Shown: in pieces, positions 1 through 5,557 of the stretch
Layout: every line of letters starts with the position of its first letter
Position numbering within the stretch: the first letter of the stretch is position 1
Made by a program: the position numbers and the translations under genes
Assembly (NCBI GenBank): GCA_001790315.1
Contig: MGCE01000010.1
Coordinates: 1-10,005 of the forward strand
Reading direction: 5' to 3'
Origin: Candidatus Rokubacteria bacterium RIFCSPLOWO2_02_FULL_72_37
GTDB lineage: Bacteria > Methylomirabilota > Methylomirabilia > Rokubacteriales > CSP1-6
Length of the DNA: 10,005 nt
Notes under the pieces: generated by a model
Seen by the model: only the letters and a program-made list of their open reading frames with translations
Told to the model about the DNA's origin: nothing
Database searches by the model: none

Positions 1-2
1 GG

Positions 3-269
3 ATCGCCCTCAGCCCGGGCGGGCGGCTGTTCGTCGCCGACCGCCACGCCGAGCGGATCCTGGTGGTCGACGATGAGGGGCGCGCGACCGAGTTCGCGCG
101 GTTCACCGAGGGCGATGCCCCACGGAGCCTGGGTTTCGTGCCGGTCACGCCCGAGACCCGGCGCGCGGGGATCGCCGGCGACCTCCTCGTCGTCACGATC
201 AGCCGCGGGGCGTGGCCGGTGAACGAGGTCGTCCGCATCTCGGGTCAGTTCGACGCGCCGCGCGACTGA
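3..269 (+). CDS. Beta-propeller (NHL/SMP-30-like) protein, 3' end only
   Basis: This is the last 88 residues of a gene whose start lies before the window; the reading frame is open from the first bases and stops with TGA at 267-269. The visible part begins with a segment of the type LSPGGRLFVADRHAERILVVD, which resembles one blade of an NHL or SMP-30/gluconolactonase-like beta-propeller (a 'G-x-LFVAD' strand followed by 'ILVVD'). A second strand pattern, DLLVVTISRG followed by VVRISG, near the C-terminus would fit another blade. The residues needed to name a substrate or enzymatic activity are not present. It could equally be part of a generic PQQ-type or YVTN-type propeller. Family assignment is by pattern only, so the function is left open. 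Confidence 0.6.
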   Translation: MALSPGGRLFVADRHAERILVVDDEGRATEFARFTEGDAPRSLGFVPVTPETRRAGIAGDLLVVTISRGAWPVNEVVRISGQFDAPRD

Positions 270-348
270 CAACGAGCATTCCGGACCCGCCCTGTGGCGC
301 CGCTGCCCCATCCTGCCCCAGGCCGCCGCGAGAGCCCTCACGCCCTGG

Positions 349-367
349 CCCCCGGACGACCTGGGGG
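349..367 (+). terminator. GC hairpin after the propeller gene, possible weak terminator
   Basis: Five C (349-353) face five G (363-367). Two further possible pairs (G354-T362 wobble and G355-C361) close a 5-base loop. The stem is followed by TTCAAGCATTT, which is only moderately T-rich, so this would be a poor Rho-independent terminator. It lies 80 bases after the stop of the upstream gene and about 85 bases before the universal stress protein start, where a terminator or a 5' leader structure would be expected. Confidence 0.3.
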
Positions 368-378
368 TTCAAGCATTT

Positions 379-403
379 CCCGGGCGGCGCCCCGTCGCCC
401 GGG
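379..403 (+). other. Perfect 8-bp inverted repeat upstream of the universal stress gene
   Basis: CCCGGGCG (379-386) and CGCCCGGG (396-403) are perfect reverse complements around a 9-base spacer and could form a strong hairpin. No T-run follows. It sits about 50 bases before the ATG of the universal stress protein, so it could be a 5' leader structure, the second half of a tandem terminator, or a protein-binding site. No clear -35/-10 pair was found in this gap (270-452). Confidence 0.35.
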
Positions 404-452
404 GCGGCAGGCTTCATGCTACTGGCGCTCTTGGCCAAGGGAGGGCGCGGCC

Positions 453-1022
453 ATGACAACGGGCTCAGGCATCACCAGGATCCTGGTTCCCACGGACTTC
501 TCCTCCGGATCGGAGCGGGCCTGGAGCCTGGCTCAGCGGCTCGCGCCCAGCGTGGGCGCCGAGCTGGTTCTTCTGCACGTGCTGCCGGCGACGCCGATCG
601 ATACCGAGCTCAGGCTTCAGACCGAGGAGCGCCGTGCGGAGCTGCGCGCGCTCCAGGCGACGCACCAGCTCGGCATCCCGCGCGCCGACGAAGAGGGCGA
701 GGCGCTGCCGCCGGGGCGCGTCTTCGAGGGGCCGCTCGTGGGCGAGCGCGTGCGGGAGTTCTCCACCGCGGGGCGCGAGTGGGCGCGCATGCTCGAGGAG
801 TGGGCGGACCTCGGGCGCGCGGCCGGCTGCAAGGTCCGGACGCTCCTGCGGGTCGGCGTGCCCTACCGCGAGGTCGTCGCCGCGGCGAAGGAGGAGCAGG
901 CCGACCTCGTGCTTCTCGCCACGCATGGTCGCGGCGAGATCCACCGGCTGCTCGTCGGCAGCGTCGCCGACCGCGTGATCCGCATGGCGCCGTGCCCGGT
1001 GCTCACGGTCAAGGCCGCGTGA
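453..1022 (+). CDS. Universal stress protein (UspA family) with central insertion
   Basis: The 189-residue protein starts like a Usp domain (ITRILVPTDFSSGSERA, beta1 with the acidic D15, then alpha1) and ends with the family signature ATHGRGEIHRLLVGSVADRV, then CPVLTV. The nucleotide-binding loop is nearly canonical: G159, nine residues, then G169-S170; the first glycine of the usual G-2X-G-9X-G(S/T) is A156, a common bacterial variant, so ATP binding is plausible. Usp domains are normally about 140-150 residues. The extra length sits between beta2 and the C-terminal half (about residues 48-105) and is charged and helix-prone, rich in Glu/Arg. The start was chosen because ATG 453 follows an AAGGGAGGG ribosome site and the homology begins there; the frame stays open further upstream without support. 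Usp proteins are cytoplasmic stress and survival factors, often linked to oxidative or starvation stress. It is not clearly operonic with its neighbours. Confidence 0.9.
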   Translation: MTTGSGITRILVPTDFSSGSERAWSLAQRLAPSVGAELVLLHVLPATPIDTELRLQTEERRAELRALQATHQLGIPRADEEGEALPPGRVFEGPLVGERVREFSTAGREWARMLEEWADLGRAAGCKVRTLLRVGVPYREVVAAAKEEQADLVLLATHGRGEIHRLLVGSVADRVIRMAPCPVLTVKAA

Positions 1023-1075
1023 GCCGCGCTCGGAGGTGTCGGGTGACCAGAGGCCTCAGCCGCGTCGGGCGGAGG

Positions 1076-1104
1076 TTGACTCCGTGGCCGATCCTCCCTA
1101 GATT
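1076..1104 (+). promoter_or_regulatory. Sigma-70 type promoter for the OsmC selenoprotein gene
   Basis: TTGACT at 1076-1081 (5 of 6 to the -35 consensus) is followed by a 17-base spacer and TAGATT at 1099-1104 (4 of 6 to the -10 consensus). This predicts transcription from about 1111 and a leader of about 60 bases before the ATG at 1172. It lies in the 149-base gap after the universal stress gene, implying the OsmC gene has its own housekeeping-type promoter. Confidence 0.6.
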
Positions 1105-1171
1105 CGGGCCCGCGACGCCGCGGCGCGCCCGTCGAACGCCGGGGAGATCGGACACCGAGAGGAGGACGCCC

Positions 1172-1672
1172 ATGAACCAGGAGTTCGAATACATCTCGCG
1201 CGCGCGCCTCGAGTACCGCGGCGGCTTCCGCACCGCGTGGCTGGGCGAGGTCGCGGAGCCGGTCGTCTACGGCGTGCAGGGCGCGCTCCGCACCTACTAC
1301 GGGGTGAAGGAGGGCCCGCCCGTCGCCTCGACGCTCGATCACATCGTGGCGGCGGTGGCCGGCTGAATGTACGGCACGCTCGCCGGCGCCCTGGCAGGGC
1401 GCAAGATCAAGTTCGACCGGAGCGCGTACACGGCGACGGTGGACGGGCGCATCGTCGGCACGGGCACGACGATCCGCATCGCGTCGATCCAGGTCCACTA
1501 CGACCTCGGCGTGCCGGCGGAGGCGCGCGAGGCCGCCGAGCGCGCGCTCGCCGTGCACCCGCAGGGCTGCCCCGCGCACGAAAGCGTGAAGGACGCGATC
1601 GCGATCGGCTGGGACGCCACGCTGCGCGCCGGCGACACGGTCCTGACGCTCTCGAGCGCGACGACACGGTAG
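1172..1672 (+). CDS. OsmC/Ohr-family peroxidase, selenoprotein (TGA = Sec at residue 65)
   Basis: Read through the in-frame TGA at 1364-1366, this gives a 166-residue protein of normal OsmC length. The part before TGA (ARLEYRGGFRTAW... then STLDHIVAAVAG) is the N-terminal OsmC half, and the part after (MYGTLAGALAGRKI...) continues the central helix. In OsmC/Ohr proteins the peroxidatic Cys sits precisely here, in an 'AA-x-x-GC' segment; here it is U65. The second conserved Cys is present at residue 133 in HPQGCPAHESV; the 68-residue separation is close to the 66 of E. coli OsmC. The family reduces organic hydroperoxides in the cytoplasm. The start is fixed by a GAGGAGG site about 7 bases before ATG 1172. 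Conventional calling would give a 64-residue orphan plus a 101-residue OsmC fragment starting at ATG 1367, but that ATG abuts the stop, lacks a clean ribosome site and lies in the same frame. OsmC-like selenoproteins are known from metagenomes. Confidence 0.88.
1386..1402 (+). promoter_or_regulatory. Candidate bacterial SECIS hairpin of the OsmC gene
   Basis: GCGCCCT (1386-1392) pairs perfectly with AGGGCGC (1396-1402), leaving the loop GGC, or TGGCA if the last pair opens. The loop starts 26 bases after the TGA at 1364-1366. Known bacterial SECIS elements lie immediately downstream of UGA inside the coding region, with a short GC stem, a small loop carrying a G in its first two positions, and roughly 16-37 bases between UGA and loop; this hairpin meets all of these. 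Its in vivo function is inferred. Confidence 0.7.
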
Positions 1673-1867
1673 CGCGCGGATGCCCGTGTCCTTTCCGGGC
1701 CCTCTTTCGCTGAGGCGGGGCGCGCGCCCGCGCGGCCGGGGCAGGATCGGTGCCGCGCTGGCAGGCCTCGATGTCACGTCGTCCCATGCGGTGTTCCTGG
1801 AATCCACGCTCATCGAACCGGATTCGACCAGCGCTGTTCCTGGCGCGGTCGGGAATGAGCCGGTTCG

Positions 1868-1882
1868 CGGCCGAGAACGACC
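1868..1882 (+). promoter_or_regulatory. Upstream element shared by both sigma-54 promoters, copy 1
   Basis: CGGCCGAGAACGACC matches the element at 3343-3357 at 13 of 15 positions. It begins 57 bases before TGGCAC of the first FecR promoter, about -83 relative to the predicted start site, a common distance for enhancer-binding activator sites. It could also be a chance match between GC-rich sequences. Confidence 0.35.
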
Positions 1883-1923
1883 TGCAAGTATCCGAAAAAT
1901 ATCGACAGATTCCGGAAGCTCCG

Positions 1924-1940
1924 CTGGCACCGGCCTTGCT
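1924..1940 (+). promoter_or_regulatory. Sigma-54 (-24/-12) promoter of the first FecR gene
   Basis: CTGGCACCGGCCTTGCT carries the invariant GG at -25/-24 and GC at -13/-12 with exactly 10 bases between them, and fits the TGGCAC-N5-TTGC(A/T) consensus throughout. The predicted start is about 1951, giving a leader of about 53 bases before ATG 2004. Sigma-54 promoters need an ATP-dependent enhancer-binding activator; none is encoded in this window. Confidence 0.75.
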
Positions 1941-1975
1941 AGCCTCCGGGTCGAGGAATCGTGTCCGATCTGGCG

Positions 1976-1991
1976 CGGGGTCGACGCCCCG
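1976..1991 (+). other. Leader hairpin before the first FecR gene
   Basis: CGGGG (1976-1980) and CCCCG (1987-1991) form a 5-bp stem with loop TCGACG, immediately before the ribosome binding site GGAGGG (1994-1999). The second FecR gene has an analogous hairpin at 3441-3457. It could modulate translation or mRNA stability. Confidence 0.35.
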
Positions 1992-2003
1992 GCGGAGGGA
2001 ACC

Positions 2004-3332
2004 ATGACGATCCTGGGACGAATCGCTCGGACGACGGCCGTCACGACCGGCGCGACGATCCTGCTGGCGGCCTGGGCCTCGGCAGAGACCAAGGCGGTGG
2101 GCGTCGTCGCCTCGCTCCAGGGAACCGCCACGGTCCAGCGCGCCTCGACGCCCCACCCGGCGCCGCTCCGCTTCAAGGACGACGTCTTCGTGCGCGACCG
2201 CATCACGACCGGCGAGCGCTCGGTCGTGCGCATCCTGTTCGGGGGCAAGGCCACCGTGACCGCCCGCGAGCACTCGGTGCTCGTCATCACCGAGCGCCCG
2301 GGCGCGTCGACCGTGAACCTGACCACCGGCAGGATCGCCGTCGCCGTCGACAAGACCCGGGTGAAGCCCGGTGAGATCGTCGAGATCCGCACGCCGAACG
2401 CCGTCGCGGCCATCCGAGGCACGGTCGTCGTGGCGGAGGTGACGCCGGATCTCGGAGGTTCTCGATCGACGATCACGGTCCTGCGGGGCCTGATCGACGT
2501 GGCACGGCTGGATGCGTCGGGGTGGGCCGTTGGCCGGGCGGTCGACGTCGGAGCGCTCCAGCAGATCACGGTGACCCGCACGCTCTCGCCCATCCAGACG
2601 ATCACGCCCGACGACGCCAAGCAGCTCTCCCGTGGCTTCTCGGTGATCCCGAAGCACGCGCCGAGCGCGAGCATGGAGCCGCTCGTGAAGGCGGCGGTGG
2701 AGAACACGGCGCGGGAGCTCGAGCAGCTCGTGGCGCCCGTCGAGGCGGTCGTCGTCAACGCGGCGCGCGGCGGTGAAGACGTCGAGCGCGAGGGGGGCAC
2801 GACGAGCGGCACGGCCGGCGCCTCCAGCTCTTCCGGGGTGGGCGGCGCCAGCGCGAGCGCGTCCGGTGTGGCGGCGGGCGGCACCGACGGTGGCACCGGG
2901 AGCGGCGGCGGGAGCACATCCAGTGCGGTGGCCGGCGGGTCGTCGAGCGTGCCGGGCAATGGCAACGCGTACGGCGTGAGCGGCAATCCGGGCGGTGGCA
3001 ACGGCAGCGGGAGCACGAGCAGCGGGGCGGGGTCGAGCGGGACGTCGGCCGTGCCGGGTGGCGGCAACGCCTACGGCGTGAGTGGTGGGAACCCCGGGAA
3101 CGGCAACTCGAGTGGCGCTCGAGCGCCCGTGTCGAGCGCGGCGGTCAGCGTGCCGGGCGGCGGCAACGCCTTCGGCCTGGTGGGCGGCGGGCGGGGCAAC
3201 GGCAACGCGAACACGCCCGGTCCGACGGTGTCGAGCGGGTCATCGGGCGTGCCCGGTGGCGGCAACGCCTTCGGCGCGGTCAACGGCGGCCCGGCGAACG
3301 GCAACCCCGGCAAGGGCAACGGCAAGAAGTAG
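2004..3332 (+). CDS. Secreted FecR-domain protein with Gly/Asn-rich VPG-repeat tail
   Basis: This 442-residue protein begins with a Sec signal peptide (positively charged start, hydrophobic stretch about residues 11-24, likely cleavage after ASA at 27). A FecR-type domain follows at about 55-145, with the typical LRFKDDVFVRDRITTG, then AREHSVLVI, then VEIRTPNAVAAIRGTVV. Residues about 146-260 align with the paralog downstream. From about 265 on it is low complexity (Gly/Ser/Ala), then four repeats beginning with VPG-x-GNA-[YF]-G at 316, 350, 383 and 416, ending in a basic GKGNGKK. Classical FecR is an inner-membrane signal transducer paired with FecI and FecA; none is adjacent and no transmembrane anchor is seen, so this is a stand-alone periplasmic or exported FecR-fold protein of unknown role. 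The start at ATG 2004 has a GGAGGG site and is where the signal peptide begins; the frame is open upstream to 1680 but that would destroy the signal peptide. Confidence 0.85.
   Translation: MTILGRIARTTAVTTGATILLAAWASAETKAVGVVASLQGTATVQRASTPHPAPLRFKDDVFVRDRITTGERSVVRILFGGKATVTAREHSVLVITERPGASTVNLTTGRIAVAVDKTRVKPGEIVEIRTPNAVAAIRGTVVVAEVTPDLGGSRSTITVLRGLIDVARLDASGWAVGRAVDVGALQQITVTRTLSPIQTITPDDAKQLSRGFSVIPKHAPSASMEPLVKAAVENTARELEQLVAPVEAVVVNAARGGEDVEREGGTTSGTAGASSSSGVGGASASASGVAAGGTDGGTGSGGGSTSSAVAGGSSSVPGNGNAYGVSGNPGGGNGSGSTSSGAGSSGTSAVPGGGNAYGVSGGNPGNGNSSGARAPVSSAAVSVPGGGNAFGLVGGGRGNGNANTPGPTVSSGSSGVPGGGNAFGAVNGGPANGNPGKGNGKK
2949..3332 (+). repeat. Four ~99-bp tandem repeats encoding VPG-x-GNA-[YF]-G units
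   Basis: Repeat units start at 2949, 3051, 3150 and 3249, a spacing of 102, 99 and 99 bases, i.e. a period of 33-34 codons. Each unit has the core VPG[GN]GNA[YF]G, a spacer of mixed V/S/G/N, a 'GNGN' or 'GGGN' element and a Ser-rich linker. The first two cores have Tyr, the last two Phe. The protein repeat is more regular than the linkers, pointing to selection on the core unit. Confidence 0.8.
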
Positions 3333-3339
3333 CGCTGCC

Positions 3340-3362
3340 GGCCGGCCAAGAACGATCCGGCC
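3340..3362 (+). terminator. Possible weak hairpin after the first FecR gene
   Basis: GGCCGG (3340-3345) can pair with CCGGCC (3357-3362) across an 11-base loop just after the TAG at 3330-3332. No T-run follows, so it is not a convincing Rho-independent terminator. The loop overlaps the shared upstream element at 3343-3357, which argues that the sequence may instead serve regulation of the next gene. Confidence 0.2.
3343..3357 (+). promoter_or_regulatory. Upstream element shared by both sigma-54 promoters, copy 2
   Basis: CGGCCAAGAACGATC differs from copy 1 at only two positions. It begins 67 bases before TGGCAC of the second FecR promoter, against 57 for the first: exactly 10 bases or about one helical turn further away, keeping the same face of the DNA. 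It is a candidate activator site. Confidence 0.35.
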
Positions 3363-3409
3363 CGAGCACGCCCGTGGCGTAACTGGTTGACAACGCGATC
3401 GGCTTCTCA

Positions 3410-3425
3410 TGGCACCTCCCTTGCT
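3410..3425 (+). promoter_or_regulatory. Sigma-54 (-24/-12) promoter of the second FecR gene
   Basis: TGGCACCTCCCTTGCT has the same TGGCAC-N5-TTGCT layout as the promoter at 1924-1940, with GG and GC separated by 10 bases. The predicted start is about 3436, leaving a leader of about 45 bases. An overlapping TTGACA at 3387-3392 has no acceptable -10 partner. Confidence 0.75.
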
Positions 3426-3440
3426 GGGTCGTTTGAGCTA

Positions 3441-3457
3441 GGCGCCCCTGGGGCGTC
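3441..3457 (+). other. Leader hairpin before the second FecR gene
   Basis: GGCGCCC (3441-3447) pairs with GGGCGTC (3451-3457), including one G-T wobble, around a CTG loop. It begins within a few bases of the predicted sigma-54 start site and lies upstream of the ribosome binding site GGAGGAA near 3471. It mirrors the hairpin in the other FecR leader. Confidence 0.35.
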
Positions 3458-3480
3458 ACTACGGCAGCACGGAGGAACCC

Positions 3481-4410
3481 ATGCGGAGGCTCAAGCGGAT
3501 CAGCGGAATGATCGGGCTCGCAACGCTGCTCGGCGTCGCTCACCCGTGGCACGTTTCCGCCGAGTCGAGGCCGGTCGGCGTCGTCGCCTCGCTGGAGGGC
3601 CCGGCCACCGTCGCGCGCGCGTCGACGCCGCAGCCCGCGCCGCTCCGGTTCAAGGACGATGTCTTCGTGCGCGATCGGATCACGACGGGCGAGCGGGCCA
3701 TCGTGCGGATCTTGCTCCGCGGCAAGGCGACGGTGACGGCGCGGGAGCACTCCATGCTCGTCATCACGGAAGGCGCCGGCACGTCGGTCGTGCACCTGAC
3801 GTCGGGCGCCATCGCCGTCGCCGTCGCAAAGGATCGCATGAAGCCGGGCGAGGTCGTGGAGATCCGCACCCCGAACGCCATCACGGCGATCCGCGGCACG
3901 ATCGTCGTCGCCGAGGTGGCCAAGGGCCCGGCGGGCTACCAGTCGACGCTCACGGTCCTGCGTGGCGTCGTCGACGTCACCCGGCTCGACAGCCAGGGAC
4001 AGTCCGTCGGCGGAGCGGTCGACGTCGGCGCGCTCGAGCGGGTCACCGTGGCGGGCTCGGTGTCGCCCGTGCAGCGGATCACGCGCGACGACGCCAGACG
4101 GATCTCGAGCCGGTTCTCGGTGGTTCCGAGTCAGGCGCCGGCTCGGAGCATGGAGCCGTTGGTCAGAGCCGTCGTCGAGAACTCGACGCGCGACGTCGAG
4201 CGGGCCATCGCGGACGGAGCCCTCGCCGTCGAGGGCGCCTCGGGCAGGGGGGGCGCGTCCGCCACGCCCGCCGGAATCGGCGCGCTCGGAGCGTCGAGCG
4301 TGAGCGCGGCGAGCGGCGGGACCACCGCGGCGGCCGCAGGGGTCACCGCGGGCGCGCTCGGCGTCGTCGGCACGGCCAGCGGCCTCCTCAACGGGTTGAC
4401 GGCGAAGTAG
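3481..4410 (+). CDS. Secreted FecR-domain protein, tandem paralog
   Basis: This 309-residue protein has a signal peptide (MRRLKR, hydrophobic core about 9-20, probable cleavage after VSA at 27) and a FecR domain at about 55-145. It is a close paralog of the protein ending at 3332: residue numbering matches through the FecR domain and 20 consecutive residues from APLRF to TTGER are identical. Homology continues to the SMEPLVRAVVENSTRDVE segment. It lacks the VPG-repeat tail and instead ends in an Ala/Gly-rich, mildly hydrophobic stretch (AAAAGVTAGALGVVGTASGLLNGL) that could associate with membrane or partner protein. The start is set by GGAGGAACCC before ATG 3481. The pair probably arose by tandem duplication followed by tail divergence; both copies kept a sigma-54 promoter. 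No FecI or FecA partner is adjacent, so classical iron signalling is not supported. The role is unknown. Confidence 0.85.
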   Translation: MRRLKRISGMIGLATLLGVAHPWHVSAESRPVGVVASLEGPATVARASTPQPAPLRFKDDVFVRDRITTGERAIVRILLRGKATVTAREHSMLVITEGAGTSVVHLTSGAIAVAVAKDRMKPGEVVEIRTPNAITAIRGTIVVAEVAKGPAGYQSTLTVLRGVVDVTRLDSQGQSVGGAVDVGALERVTVAGSVSPVQRITRDDARRISSRFSVVPSQAPARSMEPLVRAVVENSTRDVERAIADGALAVEGASGRGGASATPAGIGALGASSVSAASGGTTAAAAGVTAGALGVVGTASGLLNGLTAK

Positions 4411-4472
4411 GGTCCGGTCGCCTGCGCGTGGTGTCCCGGCGGGGCGGCGTGATACCGTACCCACAGCGCGCC

Positions 4473-4754
4473 ATGCACGCCGTGGCCACCGTCCAGATCG
4501 ACAACGCGAGTGTCCGCGTCACGGAGTGGCGCTTCGCTCCGGGCGCCGCAACCGGCCGGCACCGACACGAGCATCCCTACGTCGTGGTGCCCCTCTCGAC
4601 GGGCCGGCTCGAGCTCGAGGGTCCCGAGGGCGCGAGCGGCGCGGACCTCGTCACGGGTCGCGCGTACTTCCGCCCGGCGGGCGTCGAGCACGACGTGCGC
4701 AACCCGAACCCCTTCGAGTTCGCCTTCGTCGAGATCGAGTGGAAGACGCCGTGA
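4473..4754 (+). CDS. Small single-domain cupin protein
   Basis: This 93-residue protein has a compact cupin fold signature. Motif 2 is perfect: G62, five residues, P68, A, G70, two residues, H73, three residues, N77. Motif 1 is recognisable (G24, five residues, H30, R, H32) but the usual glutamate four or five positions on is missing; H34 sits nearby and might take its place in binding metal. H30, H32 and H73 would be the core metal ligands. Small cupins of this type have many roles (isomerase, dioxygenase, sensor), so no reaction is assigned. ATG 4473 lacks a strong ribosome site; an in-frame GTG at 4449 would add eight residues (VIPYPQRA) and sits just after a GGCGGGGCGG run, so it remains possible. 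The gene ends in GTGA, overlapping the next gene, and likely leads the downstream operon. Confidence 0.8.
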   Translation: MHAVATVQIDNASVRVTEWRFAPGAATGRHRHEHPYVVVPLSTGRLELEGPEGASGADLVTGRAYFRPAGVEHDVRNPNPFEFAFVEIEWKTP

Positions 4755-5557
4755 GCGGGCGCGTCACGGTCGTCCGCCAGGACGGCATCGCGGACGTCCG
4801 GCTCAACCGACCGGACAAGCTGAACGGCCTGGACCCGGCGATGTTCGAGGCCCTGGTCACGACGGGACGGGCTCTCGCCGGCGAGCGCGCGCTGCGGGCC
4901 GTCGTGCTCTCCGGCGAGGGGCGCGCGTTCTCCGCGGGCCTCGACTTCGCGAGCGTCCTGGGGGCGCGCGCGGAGGGCCGGGGGGCGCGCGACCTGCTCG
5001 CGCGGGAGCCCGATGAGCTCGCCAACTTCGCCCAGCAGGCAGCGTGGGTCTGGGCCGAGCTGCCGGTGCCCGTGATCGCGGCCGTGCACGGCCCGTGCTT
5101 CGGCGGAGGTCTCCAGATCGCCCTCGCGGCGGACATCCGCATCGTCGCGCCGGACGCGCAGCTCTCGGTCATGGAAGTCCGGTGGGGACTCGTACCGGAC
5201 ATGACGGGAACCCAGACGCTGCGCCACCTCGTCCGCCTCGACGTACTGGAGGAGCTGGTCCTGACCGGGCGGATCGTCACGGGCCCGGAAGCCGTCGCGC
5301 TCGGGCTGGCGACGCGGCTCAGCGCGACGCCGCGCGCGACGGCCCTCGAGCTCGCGCGGGAGATGGCGGCGAAGTCGCCCGACGCCATCCGAGCCGGCAA
5401 GCGCCTGCTCCGGCGTGCGGTCGGTGTGGGGCTGGCGGAGGGTCTGCGCCTGGAGGAAGCGACACAGCGTTCGCTGCTCGGCGGCGCGAACCAGACGGAG
5501 GCCGTGCGCGCGAACCTCGCGCGGCGGGCGCCGCGGTTCGAGGACCCGCCGGCGTGA
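4751..5557 (+). CDS. Crotonase (enoyl-CoA hydratase/isomerase) family protein
   Basis: This 268-residue protein has the full crotonase domain: the first oxyanion-hole loop GRAFSAGLD (58-65), the second GPCFGGGLQ (114-122), then ADIRIVAPDAQLSVMEVRWGLVPD and the C-terminal helices. Aligned with rat mitochondrial enoyl-CoA hydratase, the position of E144 is Q122 while that of E164 is E142. D150 falls where dienoyl-CoA isomerase has its catalytic D204. A classical hydratase needs both glutamates, so isomerase or another acyl-CoA reaction is more likely than hydration; this is inference from motif alignment. It starts at GTG 4751, overlapping the cupin stop by four bases (GTGA), and its TGA overlaps the GTG of the peroxiredoxin, so the three are probably translationally coupled. 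The long antisense frames over this gene are composition artefacts. Confidence 0.88.
   Translation: MSGRVTVVRQDGIADVRLNRPDKLNGLDPAMFEALVTTGRALAGERALRAVVLSGEGRAFSAGLDFASVLGARAEGRGARDLLAREPDELANFAQQAAWVWAELPVPVIAAVHGPCFGGGLQIALAADIRIVAPDAQLSVMEVRWGLVPDMTGTQTLRHLVRLDVLEELVLTGRIVTGPEAVALGLATRLSATPRATALELAREMAAKSPDAIRAGKRLLRRAVGVGLAEGLRLEEATQRSLLGGANQTEAVRANLARRAPRFEDPPA

Larger units (their letters stand above)
1673..2003 (+). other. 331-base non-coding regulatory region before the first FecR gene
   Basis: No ORF here has recognisable coding content. It contains a 12-bp palindrome (GGGCGCGCGCCC, 1718-1729), a direct repeat TGTTCCTGG at 1792-1800 and 1835-1843 (43 bases apart, about four helical turns), an inverted repeat TCGAA-5-TTCGA at 1813-1827, an A/T-richer patch around 1890-1910, and a palindrome TTCCGGAA at 1910-1917 directly before the -24/-12 promoter at 1924-1940. 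The A/T-rich patch between putative upstream sites and the promoter is where IHF often bends sigma-54 promoters; that is inference. Confidence 0.55.

Noticed and set aside
1367..1672. Separate 101-codon gene starting at the ATG directly after TGA
   Set aside because: It is in the same frame as the upstream 64 codons, has no clean ribosome site, and would lack the N-terminal half and the catalytic residue of OsmC. Read-through with Sec explains both pieces and the hairpin.
1718..1729. Palindrome GGGCGCGCGCCC as a terminator for the OsmC gene
   Set aside because: It could form only a 4-bp stem with a 4-base loop and has no following T-run; such palindromes are expected often at this GC content.
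863..3067. 734-codon minus-strand ORF, Pro-rich
   Set aside because: It runs antisense to the OsmC and FecR genes, and its Pro/Leu/Arg-rich content is what the complement of Gly/Ser-rich coding DNA produces. No family motif is visible.
2949..3332. CRISPR-like array from the ~99-bp periodic repeat
   Set aside because: The period is a whole number of codons, the repeats are translated in frame, and there are no uniform spacers or exact short repeats.
3387..3392. TTGACA as a sigma-70 -35 box before the second FecR gene
   Set aside because: No acceptable -10 hexamer lies 16-18 bases downstream; the -24/-12 element fits much better.
2004..4410. FecR proteins as part of a FecIRA iron-uptake signalling operon
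   Set aside because: No FecI-type sigma factor or TonB receptor is nearby, no inner-membrane anchor is visible after the signal peptide, and the genes have sigma-54 promoters.
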